Positions 10,472 through 21,960 of a DNA stretch of 64,000 nucleotides are shown here, one piece after another. Position numbers and translations under genes: made by a program. Each line of letters begins with the position of its first letter. Positions within the stretch are counted from its first letter, which is position 1. Origin of the DNA: Adiantum capillus-veneris (taxonomy: Eukaryota > Streptophyta > Polypodiopsida > Polypodiales > Pteridaceae); contig CM043963.1 in NCBI GenBank assembly GCA_014529385.2, positions 80,799,412-80,863,411 on the forward strand, read 5' to 3'. The notes under the pieces were generated by a model. The model had not been told where the DNA came from. It searched no databases and saw nothing but the letters and a program-made list of their open reading frames with translations.

Positions 10472-11481
10472 TCACCTGCTTGGACATCCATGCTTGTCTC
10501 CTCTTCTGCCCCATTTCCACCAAATAGGCACTCTGAATTCTATCCTCTTCCAATTTAAGCAGTTACTTCTGTCTATAAGGAATTGATTCCTCGGTCTTAA
10601 CTTATGCTGAACTGACAATCGCAAAGTTGGAATTACATATTCCATTGGCACCACAGCTTCAATCCCAAAGACCAATTTGAAAGGTGTCATTCCAGTTGCG
10701 ACCTTAAAAGCTGTCCTAAAAGCCCATAATGCTGAATCCAGCTTATCATCCCAATCCGATTTGTTTTTTGCCATAATATTCTTCGAAATTCTCACCAACA
10801 CTTTATTAGATCTTTCTACCTGCCCATTTGCTTGAGGATGATATGGGGTAGATTTCTTATGCAAAATCATATGTCTAGATGTCAACTCCTGAATCACAGA
10901 ATTCAAAAAATGTGTTCCGTGATCCGACACCAACTCAATAGGACATCCAAATCTTGTCATAATGTTTTTATATAGAAACCTTGCTACACTTGCTGCTTTA
11001 TTATCTCTCAAAGCCACTGCTTCCACCCATTTGGTAGCATCATCTGTTGCAACAAGAATGTATCTGGAACTTGTCCTCTTTGCCCTTGGTTTTATTGGAC
11101 CTACAAAATCCATTCCCCACTTTTGAAATGGTTCTAATGGCAATACTGGATGATCATGCATACTGTCCCCTTGTGTAGGCTGCCCCATCTTTTGACATTG
11201 AACACATTCCTTGGAAAAACTATATGCATCCTTCAATAACAAAGTGCAGCTTGTAAAATTTTCTGACCTGTAATTTCCCCTGAGAAATGTCCTCCAGCTA
11301 ATCCCCAATGTGCCTCCTGCAACACTGCTTTCTGCTCTTCATCCGAAACACATCGTCTTATAATCTGATCTGCTCCTCTACTATATATTGCTCCAGCTAT
11401 AATTAAAAATGGTCTCCTCCTCAATGCAAACTTCTTCCTCTGATCCGGAGACATTGTCGAAGGTAAAACTCCATCTGTCAA
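10472..11481 (-). pseudogene. Gypsy-2 integrase
   Basis: The zinc-binding part and core lie in two overlapping frames (11481-11233 and 11308-10472), so there is a frameshift near 11270. A CVQCQKMG motif completes the HHCC finger. The core follows with the DDE residues in GMDFVGP, SDHGTHF and GQVERSNK, then a C-terminal segment that breaks near 10570 and continues in the next ORF. The catalytic triad is preserved although the frame is not. Confidence 0.9.
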
Positions 11482-11529
11482 AAACTAAACCATATGATCA
11501 TACCAATTGTCAAAAAACTGTCCTTCCAC

Positions 11530-12096
11530 TCAAAACAAATCCACATCAGGCAATTTATCCGATACTCCTGGTAATTCCTCCTTATGTTCCAATCTGTTGA
11601 GGTAATCCACCACTGCATGCTGAGTTCCTAGAGTATTAACAACTATGTAATCAAATTCTTGTAACATGAGCATCCACCTTGCTAATCTGCCTTCCAGTTT
11701 TGGATTCTTTACCAGAAACAATAAAGCCTGATGATCCACATGAAAAACCACTTTGTTCCCCAACAGATAATGTCAGAATTTTTCCAAAGAAAAAATCATT
11801 TCCAAAGCTTCCCTTTCTGTAACTGTGTAATTCTCCGGTGCTCTCAACATTCTACTAGCATAATAAACTGGTCTAAACCATCCCTTAATCTTCTCCTACA
11901 TTAAAACAACTCCTACTTCCATGTCGAAAGCATCAACATACACATGAAATGGCAATTCCCAATTTCGTGGTTGAAGTATAGGCGAAACTACCAACATCTT
12001 TTTAATAATCTGAAAAGTCTTCTCTTGAGCTTCTCCCCAAACAAATTCCACTTCTTTCTTAGTCAAATGACTAAGTGGTGCGCTCACATCCGCCAA
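11530..12096 (-). pseudogene. Gypsy-2 RNase H
   Basis: Frame 12096-11896 has FHVYVDAFDMEVGVVL (first catalytic Asp region) and frame 11763-11530 has VVFHVDHQALLFLV and RLARWMLMLQEFDY, the C-terminal half. Stops near 11895 and 11765 separate them. Confidence 0.85.
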
Positions 12097-12126
12097 ATAC
12101 CGTAAATACCTACCATGCCATTTGAT

Positions 12127-13073
12127 CTATCCAACAAACCGCATCACTGCCTTCAAGTTTTCCGGAGCTACAGCTTTCTGCATGGCACAAATCTTGTCCC
12201 CATCAATCGACATTCCTTCTTGAGGGATGATATGTCCCAACAGTTCTCTCTTCTGTACTGCTATTGCACACTTTTGGGGATTAAGTGACATCCGAAACAT
12301 CCTGCATCTTTCAAAACACTTCCTCAAATATTCCAAATGCCTGACTTTTTCCCCAAAAACTGAAAAATCATCGATAAAAATCCTCATGAAATCTGTCAAA
12401 TGTGGCTCAAAGGTTTTAAAAGCTGCCTTAGAAAACGATGGTGGTCCATTCTTCAATCGAAAGCTCATTACTGTATATGTAAAAGCTCCCCATTCTGTGA
12501 TAAAAGCAGTTTTTTCAATATCCTCCTCAGCCCCATTGGTATTTGATTGTACCCGAAAAATCCGTCAAGAAAGGTGTACAACTCATGTCCCGCTACATCA
12601 TCCAAAACTAAATCAATAAAAGGCAATGAAAATGGATCTGCAACTATTGCTGCATTCAATTTTCTGTAATCGACACAAACCCTTAACTTCCCCGACTTCT
12701 TGGGTACTACTACAATTGGTGACAACCATTCCGCCTGATCCACTCGCACTATAAACCCTGCATTCATCAATTTATCCAATTCCTCTTTCACCTGCTTGGC
12801 ATAAATTGGATTCATCATGTATCTTTGTTGAATCACTGGAACAGCATCCATTTTCAAATTTATATGATGCTTATATACTTGAGGATCCATGCCTTTCAAA
12901 TCAGAATAATCCCATGCAAAGACATCAATATATTCCAACAGTAATTCCTTCAAATCCTCCTTGAATCCTTCTTCCAAATGAACGCTAACTCTTACCATCT
13001 TCGGATGATCCTCCGTTCCCAAATTCAAATCCTGTAAATCAGCCTCCTTTACTCGCAAAACTTTCTCTATCAT
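12127..13073 (-). pseudogene. Gypsy-2 reverse transcriptase
   Basis: Frame 13073-12468 carries the entry into the RT domain (LDKLMNAGFI, then KLRVCVDYRKLNAA, then the loop with FLDGFFGYNQIPM). The frame shifts at about 12475, and 12468-12127 continues with the active-site box in the form FIDDF (normally YVDDF or similar), followed by HLEYLRKCFERC and the NPQKC motif. The domains appear in normal Gypsy order downstream of protease. Confidence 0.92.
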
Positions 13074-13097
13074 CCTATCATATAGAGCTTCCGCTCT

Positions 13098-13790
13098 CTA
13101 AATTGCCTCCTTTGGCTCCAATTCTAAATCTTCAATCACAGTTTCCTCTCGGATTTTCTTCTCTTCTAAATTTTTTTGTTCCCCACCATCTGTATTCCCC
13201 TGCAACAACTGATCAATTCCCAAACTGTTCTCTTTTTCTACATATTTGTCAATGATCCGCTCCACATCTACCTCAAATACCGGAATAATTGTTGGATTTC
13301 CTGCCAGAAAATATGCTTCTTCATCATCCTCCAATCCTTCAGACATGTTAATTGCTTGTGCCAACATTGGATTCGTCTCTTCTGACAATTCCTTCTTTGG
13401 CCCCATTGGTAATGTGACTTCTCTCCTTCCTTTCTTAACCGTCACTTCATTCTTTCCCCAATCCTGTTTCAGCTTAGCCGTGCAAAACCATGGCCTCCCC
13501 AACAACATAGAATAGGTATTTTTTGAATCCTTCATCTGGATGACTACAAAATTTACCATAAATTGCAATCCATGAATAATAATTCCTTGCCTTCTTAACA
13601 TCCCCACTGGTTGAACTCTGCTCTGATCAGCCATACGCACTTGAAATGGAGCTAGTTCCAGCCTGACATCTTGCATCCTTAGAAATTCCGATTCCGAAAG
13701 TATGTTGACCCCTGATCCACCATCCAATAATACATCTGAAAATTTGCGGTTATTAAATTCCAATGACAGTGTTGGTACTAAGAAATTCAC
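13098..13790 (-). CDS. Gypsy-2 aspartic protease region
   Basis: This 230-residue ORF has LDGGSGVNILSESEF near residue 22, the retroviral-type protease motif in its plant Gypsy form (D-G-G-S-G in place of D-T/S-G), then MLLGRPWF near 95, the second protease signature. The C-terminal half is an acidic linker to RT. It lies between gag pieces and RT as expected. Confidence 0.85.
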   Translation of the reverse strand: MNFLVPTLSLEFNNRKFSDVLLDGGSGVNILSESEFLRMQDVRLELAPFQVRMADQSRVQPVGMLRRQGIIIHGLQFMVNFVVIQMKDSKNTYSMLLGRPWFCTAKLKQDWGKNEVTVKKGRREVTLPMGPKKELSEETNPMLAQAINMSEGLEDDEEAYFLAGNPTIIPVFEVDVERIIDKYVEKENSLGIDQLLQGNTDGGEQKNLEEKKIREETVIEDLELEPKEAI

Positions 13791-13985
13791 ATCCTTCGGG
13801 CTAATCTAACAACCCTGAACTATCTGCTGCTGCTGCACCTCCTTCATACTCGGAACAGTCTTTGTCCTTCGCATCACTGTATATAGTCTATCTCTGAAAA
13901 TTGGAACTAATGACAATAACTGATCCAATGTAAAATGTATAAAGGAATTAGTGAACTCCTCCAACAAAGCATCCATCCTTTCTCT

Positions 13986-15766
13986 TTACTTCTCCTCCTT
14001 TTTTACTCCTTTCTCCTTCACTCTAAGCTTGCTCTGCTGTTGATCCTTATTCATCAAATCTTCAGCTACTTCATCTTGATTCTCCAGTGGAGGTTTCAAC
14101 CTTGCTTTGGACCTTGTTGTCACTAATACATCTACTTCCTCTTGCAAACATTTAGAACAATCACATTCCAGCTGACAATCCATAGCAACTTCATTCACCC
14201 CTTGATCTTGAAAGGATTCTACTACTATCAAACTGCTTCTCGGCTCTTTGTTTGCTTCAGCTGACTGTACCGGTGGTGCTGGCAACTACGGCACTGGCCC
14301 TCTTGGCTATTGTTGATTCCCCCCTTGATAATTCCAAACCGGCTGATTCCATCCTTGTGGTTGTGGCTGCCAATTCTGCCACCGCCATGGGGGTCTTGAA
14401 TTTTGCCATCCTCCAAATCTCGGTCCTCCACCCAAATTGAAATCTCCTCTAAATGGTGGGCCCCTTTGTGGTCTCCACCCTGAATACGATTGTTGCCTTT
14501 GCCATCCTTGATTATTGAACATCCCTTGCCTTCCTCTTGTCGTGCTGGAAACACCCCATGAGTTTGAGGTCCTTGTTGCTGTAACTTTTGCTGATCCTTT
14601 CTGGTACGACACCTCTAAAATTCAGATTAAACCAACATTCCTTTGACCAATGCCCATCCTTAACACAAATTTCACAATGAGGGGTTTTTGATTCCACAGC
14701 TTTCTGCACTCCCAACTTCTTCAATTTCTTTGCTACCAATTTTTCCAATCTATCCTCTTTCTCTTCAGACTTTTTCTTCGACTTCTTTCTTCTTATCCTC
14801 ATCTTCATCTGAATCCGAATCCTCAATGGAATCCTCTTCACTATCTGAATCTATTTCGGTATCTCAATCAGTATCAGTTTCCAAATCCAAATCGCTGTCC
14901 GAATCCAAATTATCTGACCTCTTCTTTTTCTTCGACCTACCTTTCTTCTTTTCTTTAGAAAACCTCTTGGCTGCTTTCCCATGAGAGACCCCAAACCTTT
15001 TCTCTGCTCTTTGAGTTGTTTCCACTAATGCTTGTAATCCACCTACAACATCAACTCCAGCAACAACATTCTTCAATTCCTTCCTTAATCCATTCAAAAA
15101 ATATCCAGCAAGCATTTCGTCAGCTGGCCTTTCTTGAGCAAACAACCTTCTCACATATTAGTTAAACTTTTGTGCATAATCTTCAACAAACATTTTCCTT
15201 TGTTTCACTTCCCTAAGCTTGGTGAACACATCATGTGGAGTCTTTTCCTTCTTGAACCTATTCAAAAATGCTGCTTTCAATCCATCATAATCAGCAAAAT
15301 GACCTGCTGAAAAATTATTGAACCACTGCATAGCCTTCCCATCCAAAGTAGCCTCAAACTGGTGCATCTTAGCCTGGGCATTGTACACTCCGGCACATCC
15401 TCTGGCCTGTCATCTTGTCTCATATTGAGATATGTGGCAATCGGGGTCTTCTTTCGACTTTCCCAAAAAGGTCAGGAATTTGACGCGCATATCTTGCCTA
15501 TCCACTGCCATATTTGTATGTCCACCTGTTTGTATAGGATTTCTTGCACTAGTACTTCCCAACGGATAAAAGATCAATCTCCTTCGCGCCACTAATGCAT
15601 GTTGAATAACTGCAACCGCAAACAACTGCGAAAATATATCCTGTTCTTCATTCTGTACTTCTTCTTCCCATCTATCATTCAGATAATCCTCTGTGGCATC
15701 CAAATCCTCCAAAGTATCATCTAAGTCTTCCCCTATAGAAACTCGGTGCATCCCAGGATAATCCAA
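13986..15766 (-). pseudogene. Gypsy-2 gag, in several frames
   Basis: Pieces 15766-15410, 15388-15158, 15154-14864, 14841-14512, 14612-14307 and 14285-13986 follow one another on -. The middle pieces contain the Gag core (GKAMQWFNNFSAGHF, DYDGLKAAFLNRF, VEDYAQKFN, then MLAGYFLNGLRKEL). A Lys/Asp/Ser-rich linker follows, then a CCHC-type knuckle HCEICVKDGHWSKECW, then a Gly/Trp/Gln-rich stretch (about 14300-14600), then a junction to protease. Single-base changes and stops at 15389, 15155 and 14842 break the ORF. Confidence 0.85.
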
Positions 15767-17333
15767 AATTCCCTGCAGTTCAGAATGCTGACCATCTCGC
15801 CCATACAGCTACCAAAATCTCCTAGCAACTGACCTTGTCCAATACGGGAATATATCCTCCTCCGCTTCCTCCAGAGTGTAACCAACTACCCATGCCAACT
15901 CACACTATTCTAAACATCCTCCCTCCATTGCTACAGCACTCGCTACTACAAAAGAAATTTGAATCCATCCATGCTACATCACACATACTTGTGGCATAAC
16001 TTGCAACGGTGTTGTCCAAACCCTTCCCACAGAACTAAGTGGAGTTAGTCACCACTGTGGAAGAATGTCGACGGCGGATAAAAAGGGAACCTCTTTATCA
16101 AGCAAATATTTTATTTATCCGCACCACCTCCACGTCGAGTGTGACTGAAATAACTAGTCCGAGCTTGATAGTGGGTTTTTTCCATGCCCTGTGTAGACCA
16201 AACACCCAAGCTTCCATAATGCCTTGCAAACCAAGGCATGTGGTTACAGATAACAGTGATGCACACAAAGAATGCATACATTATAAGGATGAGTATTCAC
16301 AATTCAAAATATTATCGTGTCATCAAACCAATTACGGTACCATGTAGTGAGTAATATGTTGATTTGTCCACACACTTATGAATGTTTGTGGAAGGTCTCC
16401 ACAGCTTCTTGGAATTTTGTATAGTCGCCATCAATCCATAAGTTTAATTCACAGTACTTGAATATTGCGTCCAAGGTTTTCCATACCTTCGCTTTGCATG
16501 TCCTTGTTGCAGCATTGTCTGCATGGTCAACTACAACATTGTGCAGATTTTTGCACCTGTTGTATCATAATGCTTGTTTTTCTTGTGCACTTTGGCTTTT
16601 GCGTTCTCGTCCAGTTGTGGGCAATGAAAGGAAGAGTCGGGCTTTCACACCACCAACGGACAGCTTCTTTGGAACATCCCGGCCATTTTTCAATCTCTTC
16701 TCATCTTGGTCTATCTTAACATGTCCTCCGTGCAAACCCATTTATGAGAAGGCCGTCTCTAAGGCTGAGATTGCCCTTTGCTTTGCGGAGAGAGGCCCAG
16801 TGGTCTAGGCAAAAGAGATGTAGAGAAACATTAGTTTTTCTATTATTCTACAAAGTGCATGCATTGTCCATATGTGTACTCTAGATAGTGGGATATCCAA
16901 AATGGGTCGAAAGTTAGTGTCGCACAGAGATGCTTATCCAGAGCTCTTCTCCAAAATGGTTTGTCAAGGATGTGAACCCCTCCCATTCAATACAAGCAAG
17001 GGATTTTGCTTGTTGCTCCTTTGAAAATGTTGTACATGCATTTCAAGGTTTTTAGGTCTCCAGTCATGTGCCACTCTACATTGTAGGATTCCAAGCCCTC
17101 CACATCCAATTTCTTTCCATTTCTCTGTCCGCTTATTGTTTTTGGTATATTTGTTTGATGAAAAACCCAATTCAATATATCAAAGTTCTCAGTGGGCACT
17201 TGAAAGGATAATTTTAAATTTATTATAATGCACATTCGAAAGCAAGAGATATGGGAGTTATCGTGTGCGGGCTAGAAAACCTGCGGATTTGCGGTTACAA
17301 AAACAGCGTGTGGGAAGGGTTTGGATCGCCAAG
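15767..17333 (-). other. Gypsy-2 5' leader
   Basis: This 1.57 kb lies between the 5' LTR and gag. The longest ORF (16458-16808, +) is antisense and shows no domain. I see no coding support. Confidence 0.55.
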
Positions 17334-17400
17334 TGTTTAAGGCATAAACATTCAGAATAGACAAAGCACAGAAATTAGAATGGAATTGGAACTGGAACAG
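17334..17400 (-). repeat. Gypsy-2 5' LTR, inner piece
   Basis: TGTTTAAGGCATAAACATTC matches the start of LTR-1 and homology stops near 17400 where Element-1 begins. Next to it on - is TTGGCGATCCAAACCC (17318-17333), which has the position and TGG start of a primer binding site; I cannot name the tRNA. Confidence 0.82.
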
Positions 17401-18314
17401 AGTGTGGTTATGTGGTTAGAGTGTTATGGATTGTATGGTTATGTACTGTATGAGCATATTCTATTTCTGCTATGTGCTATATGGCCACAACATAGCCATC
17501 ATCTTCATGGAGTGGGTGGTTATATGCTATGTGCTATGTGCTATATGGTCATAACATAGCCATCATCTTCATGGAGTGGGTGGTTATATGCTATGTGCTT
17601 TATAGTTCAATCTAGGTGCATCATGTTCACAATAGTACCCTCATCTATTTGGAATGTGTGTGATTCTATGCTATGTGCTTTGTGTGGTTATGTGATACAT
17701 AGCACAATGGACATGTGTAATATGTGCTATATAGTATACCTATATGCTATATGCTCACAGTATAGCCCTAAAGTGTGTGTTAAATATTGATATGTGCTAA
17801 ATAGAACATTTTGTGTGTTATATGTTCACAATATAGCCCTGGAGTGTGTGGAATAGTGAATTGTGCTATATAGCACAATCTATATTTTTGATATGTGCTA
17901 CATAGCACATCACTAATTGTGATATGTGCTACATAGCACAATAAGTGTGCTATATGCTATGTGCTATATCTCATATAGCCCACTGCATATCATATACCCA
18001 ACAAGCTTGTGCTATATAGCGCATATAGAGAAAATTTTTGGGCTATATCTGGTATTTTAAAAAGTCTCTCTACTATGATCTACAATGCATACTCTATGTA
18101 GCACTTATAGCACATTATACTTGGATTGTGCTATGTGCTATATAGCACAGTGCATATCATATACCACATCAAGCTTGTGTTTATAGCATATAGAGTAAGT
18201 GCTTGTCTTATATGTGGTATTGCAAATAAGGGATAAGATCCACGCTGCATATTCTTTTCAGCAATCTGCTTTTGTTGGGTTATTGAGACTTAAGTTAGAT
18301 GTGTTGTATTCTTT
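17401..18314. repeat. Element-1 left palindromic repeat block
   Basis: The block contains a direct repeat of about 70 bp (around 17465-17600: GGTCATAACATAGCCATCAT) and then many copies of TGCTATATAGCAC and GTGCTATGTGCTATATAG. Such short inverted motifs clustered near ends resemble subterminal binding sites of DNA transposons. Confidence 0.75.
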
Positions 18315-18324
18315 GTTTCACAGG

Positions 18325-18767
18325 CACTACTTGCAGAAGTAGAGACCAACATAGCACAAGAATCGGAGCACTTTAAATTTTGTGTTACCATGGAGAGGAC
18401 TTCACATAACGTGGGAGCCAATTTGATGAAGCCTTTTCCTCCTGTGGATTTTAAGTAGAGCATTAGCGAGGTGGCACTTAATGGGTTCTACCATTGTGTA
18501 GGATGTGGATTCCTGTTCGATGCCAGAAGCTTGGATGTATTCTCCCTGCCTTGCACCCATGTGTACCATATGCTATGCTTCGCGCATGTATGTAGGGACT
18601 ATGGATATTGTGTTGCACTAGATTGCAACATGTCTGTTCCCCCTAGAGCTAAGCATATGATTGTTATGAAGGTGAAGAGTGAGATGAAAGAATCAAGTGC
18701 AGGTAGTCACTATGTCACTACTATTCCAGGCCCACTTTCCATTGGTAGTTTAAACTCTTGCATTTAA
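18325..18767 (+). pseudogene. RING-like zinc-binding exon in Element-1
   Basis: An acceptor-like TTTCACAG precedes 18325. The frame encodes a Cys/His cluster: YHCVGCGFLF, then LPCTHVYHMLCF, then CVALDCN, with spacing like a RING or related treble-clef finger (C-x2-C ... C-x-H-x2-H-x2-C ... C). A stop in the stretch before the methionine at 18471 breaks the longer frame. It precedes the basic linker and FCP1-like domain on the same strand, so it may be their N-terminal exon. The role is unknown; a zinc-binding protein-interaction module is the best description. Confidence 0.5.
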
Positions 18768-18779
18768 TGAAATCATTTG

Positions 18780-19925
18780 CAGGTATAGACATTGCAGCAG
18801 AGACCTGTCTACAAGAATTATTGAGGACAAAAATAGAGAGAGTCTCTACGCAGGCCACTGGTAGGTACCAAAATCAGTATTTATGTGTGTATTTTGGGAT
18901 ACTTCAAGTAAGACTTTGTAAATAGCTTGCTTTGTAGAACAATCATCGCATCCTTGCTCCAACAAGACGATGCATTCCACAAGGAAGAATGGCCTGATTA
19001 CCCAAGGGATGTAGCCAGGCCTTGAAGCGGAGTCTACCCGCGGGATGCAGCCAGCCCTTGAAGCGGAGTCTGCCGTAGGGGATCCAGTACTTGGAGTAGT
19101 TGAAGACATCTTGATGGAAAAGTCTTCTGCAGTCAAATCACCTAGGCAAAAACTAACTCCAAGAAGGCTGTTGCGTTCTCCGTTGAGTGCCAAAGCATTA
19201 CCAAGTGTGGACACTAGAGATGATGCATCAGATGAGGCAGTTGCAGATGCGGTGAAAGAAACACCCCCTCCAACGGGGAAGAAGCCAACACCAAAGCGCA
19301 AGAAATTAACTCCCAAGAACTTAGGTGGAAGTCCCACAATGGATATACCTCTTGATTCATTTAGGAAGAGAAAGAAACCAAATGCAAAGCAATGAGTGTG
19401 TTTTTTTTGTAACTTCATGCAATTAGAAGATGTGTTTAGAAGGCATGTGCGATCCATTGCACCCCTATTATATCCATGCTCATTGATGAATCAAGTGTTG
19501 GAATTTTTTAGTGACATGTCTCTTAATTCTTTGCATCGAGTAGTTGCAAACTATTTGATTTATTTTCTGTACATGTTTAGTAATATGTTTCTACTTTCTC
19601 TTGTCGTAGATAATCAAGAAGCTGAAAAAAGAAGAACTTGCATGACACACACTCGCTCTTCAGGGTTTCTAGATGAGGGGTCTGTAGGTTCACTGACTCA
19701 ATCTTATCCTGTGAAGAATCCAAGAAGGGGTGCTACAGCTTCCAGGGGTGTTACAGGCAAAAAAAAGTGTCTTTTGATATAGTTGAGGGGTCTGTAGGTT
19801 CACTGGCTCAGTCTTATTCTGTGAAGAATCCAAGAGGGGGTGCTACAGCTTCCAGGGGGTTACAGGCAAAAAAAAAGAGTCTTTTGATACAGTTGATGCT
19901 ACGCTAGTTGAGGCCTGCAAAAATG
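18780..19925 (+). pseudogene. Basic linker exons and tandem duplication, Element-1
   Basis: After an AG acceptor at about 18781, ORF 19045-19395 encodes a Lys/Pro/Thr-rich basic segment with repeats of KLTPRRLL and KLTPKNLG type, typical of a disordered nuclear linker. A second open stretch ends near 19782. Within it a block of about 108 bp is tandemly duplicated (about 19675-19780 and 19783-19890, each with TCTGTAGGTTCACTG), which shifts the frame. I cannot name a domain. Confidence 0.45.
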
Positions 19926-20604
19926 ACATTGTGGATGCTATGGAAGTTGATGCTCGCACAGATTCTGCTGCTGATGGCAATGTTAATGATGGTGGAATAG
20001 AAAGTATTGTTCATACTGTCATAGATGCCCTTCTTGATGCAGTTGTGGCTATGGGTACAGATGCCACTGTTGAATCTGGCACAGATGCCATTGTTGATGC
20101 TATGGTAGTTGATGCCTGCACAAATGACATTGTGGATGCTATGGAAGTTGATGCTCGCACAGATGCTGCTACTGATGGAAATGTTAATGATGGTGGAACA
20201 GAAAGTATTGTTCATGCTGTCATAGATGCCCTTCTTGATGCAGTTGTGGCTATGGGTACAGATGCCACTGTTGATTCTAGCATAGATTCCATTGATGATG
20301 CTACCACACTTGATGCTTGCACAGATGCCATTGCTGATGCTACGGTAGTTGATGCCTGCACAAATGACATTGTGGATGCTATGGAAGTTGATGCTAGCAC
20401 AGATGCAACTGCTAATGGCAATGTGATGGTGGAACAGAAAGTATTTTTCATGCTGTCATGGATGCCCTTCTTGATGCAGTTGTGCCTACGGGTACAGATG
20501 CCACTCTTGAGGATACCAGAGGCATGGGTGAGGAGGTCCTCATTGAGAGAGAAGCTGGAACACGTGAGGCAGTGGGTGCAAGTGATGTCACAGCTCAATC
20601 CTAG
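19926..20604 (+). pseudogene. Asp/Ala/Val-rich repeat segment upstream of FCP1-like domain
   Basis: The DNA is tandemly repeated in units of about 200-240 bp (starts near 19921, 20122 and 20362) and encodes Asp- and Ala-rich low-complexity protein such as NDIVDAMEVDA and MGTDATV. A loss of about four bases near 20427 changes the frame, and a stop at 20602 separates it from the next ORF although the same repeat character continues to about 20700. Confidence 0.6.
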
Positions 20605-21960
20605 GTGGTCTGTCCAAGTGATGCAGCTGATGACATTGTTGATGCAGAGGAGACAAAGGGTACAGATGCCGCTGTTGAAGATATGGGAGGCTTGGGTGAG
20701 GAGGACCTCACTAAGAGAGTACCTGGAATAGGCTCAGCAGTGGGTAACGGTGATGTCGCAGCTTCTGCCAAGACAGTTGAGGCATACGACAGAGCAGTTC
20801 AATCGGGAGAGGCAATGGGAGAAGTTCTCGTGGTTGCTACGGACATGAAAGAGGCAAATACACATAATACAATTGAGGCATGTATAGAGCAAAACAATGA
20901 GGCACGAAAAGGCGTAGAGGTGCCCACTGATAGAGCAACTCAATCGGGAGAGGCAATGGGAGAACATTTCATGGCTGTTGTGGACACGAAAGAGGGAGTT
21001 GCACATGATACAACTGAGTCTTGTACAGATCCCACTGTTGGGAATACCAAAGGTAAAAGTCCAGAGGTCCCTATGGGTCGAGCGGCTGCTACAGATACAG
21101 ATGAGGTAGGTACAAACAATGCTGATAAAGAGGCCAAAAATGGACATGAATATGAGAGGCAGGAGAGGCCGTGTCTTGTGGTAATGCCAGTACAGATTGT
21201 TGCACTGCCTCCTGCGTCTTTTGAGGACAATAAGAGAAGGGACAATTTATGCATCATACTGGATGTGAATGGGCTTCTCATAAGGAGGTATAAGGTCTCC
21301 TTCTACAAAGGAATAGCGAGAAGCAGTATTCCTGATTGGGCAAGATCAAGGTATCAAGTAGTCACTACGCCAAATGCTACAGGAAAGATGCAATTTGAAT
21401 ATGTGGTGAGGCCCAATGCATCAATCTTTTTGCATGCACTGCTGCAAAGAGCACAAGTTGCACTATGGAGCTACATGACCCAAGACAATCTAGCACTTGC
21501 TTTGAGTGCATGCTTTCCGAGGCTGAACAAACAACCTTTCCTCGATATTATCGGTCAAGAGGGGTGTAGAGAGGCGAGCTTCAATATAAATGAAGTTCCT
21601 GGGATCCCTCCATGTAGAGATAATGAAAAGCCCATATTTTTCAAGTGTTTGAAAGACTTTTGGAAGCACCATCCTAAGTTCAACTCTGATAATACACTGG
21701 TGGTGGATGACACACTCTACAAGTGTCTGCTCAACCCTCCCGGGACTTGTGTCTGTCCTACTTCATTTGAACCAGCAGATATTTGTCAGTACCCAATTTA
21801 CCTGGTTCGCACATTGTTCCCTTGGTTAGTCAAGTGGATAGTCTCACCTAGCCCTAATGCTTATGCAAAGATGAACCAGTTTGAAAATCCTTCGGACAGT
21901 GTGTCTGCTCGTGTCATCAGCCACTATAGAAGTCAACGAGAAGTATGTAAGGAAGGTTGA
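20605..21960 (+). CDS. FCP1/NIF-like phosphatase-domain protein (HAD fold)
   Basis: This 451-residue ORF has an Asp/Glu/Thr-rich N-terminal half (to about 205). The C-terminal half resembles the FCP1/SCP (NLI-interacting factor) phosphatase domain: motif I in NLCIILDVNGLLIRRY (about 212), the region VVRPNASIFLHALLQ (about 262), motif II-like ALWSYMT, and motif III TLVVDDTLYKCLLNPP (about 357). Family enzymes have D-x-D-x-T/V in motif I; here the second Asp is Asn, so catalysis is doubtful unless the lineage uses this form. Family members dephosphorylate Ser in proteins such as the RNA polymerase II tail. It lies in Element-1, convergent with the transposase-like gene, so it is probably captured cargo. 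Confidence 0.75.
   Translation: MVCPSDAADDIVDAEETKGTDAAVEDMGGLGEEDLTKRVPGIGSAVGNGDVAASAKTVEAYDRAVQSGEAMGEVLVVATDMKEANTHNTIEACIEQNNEARKGVEVPTDRATQSGEAMGEHFMAVVDTKEGVAHDTTESCTDPTVGNTKGKSPEVPMGRAAATDTDEVGTNNADKEAKNGHEYERQERPCLVVMPVQIVALPPASFEDNKRRDNLCIILDVNGLLIRRYKVSFYKGIARSSIPDWARSRYQVVTTPNATGKMQFEYVVRPNASIFLHALLQRAQVALWSYMTQDNLALALSACFPRLNKQPFLDIIGQEGCREASFNINEVPGIPPCRDNEKPIFFKCLKDFWKHHPKFNSDNTLVVDDTLYKCLLNPPGTCVCPTSFEPADICQYPIYLVRTLFPWLVKWIVSPSPNAYAKMNQFENPSDSVSARVISHYRSQREVCKEG

Noticed and set aside
16458-16808. 116-residue ORF on + in the Gypsy-2 leader
   Set aside because: Antisense to the element, no recognisable domain, ordinary low-complexity composition.
19904-20598. Minus-strand ORFs rich in Ser, Ile, Asn and Cys
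   Set aside because: Shadows of the plus-strand Asp/Ala-rich repeat.
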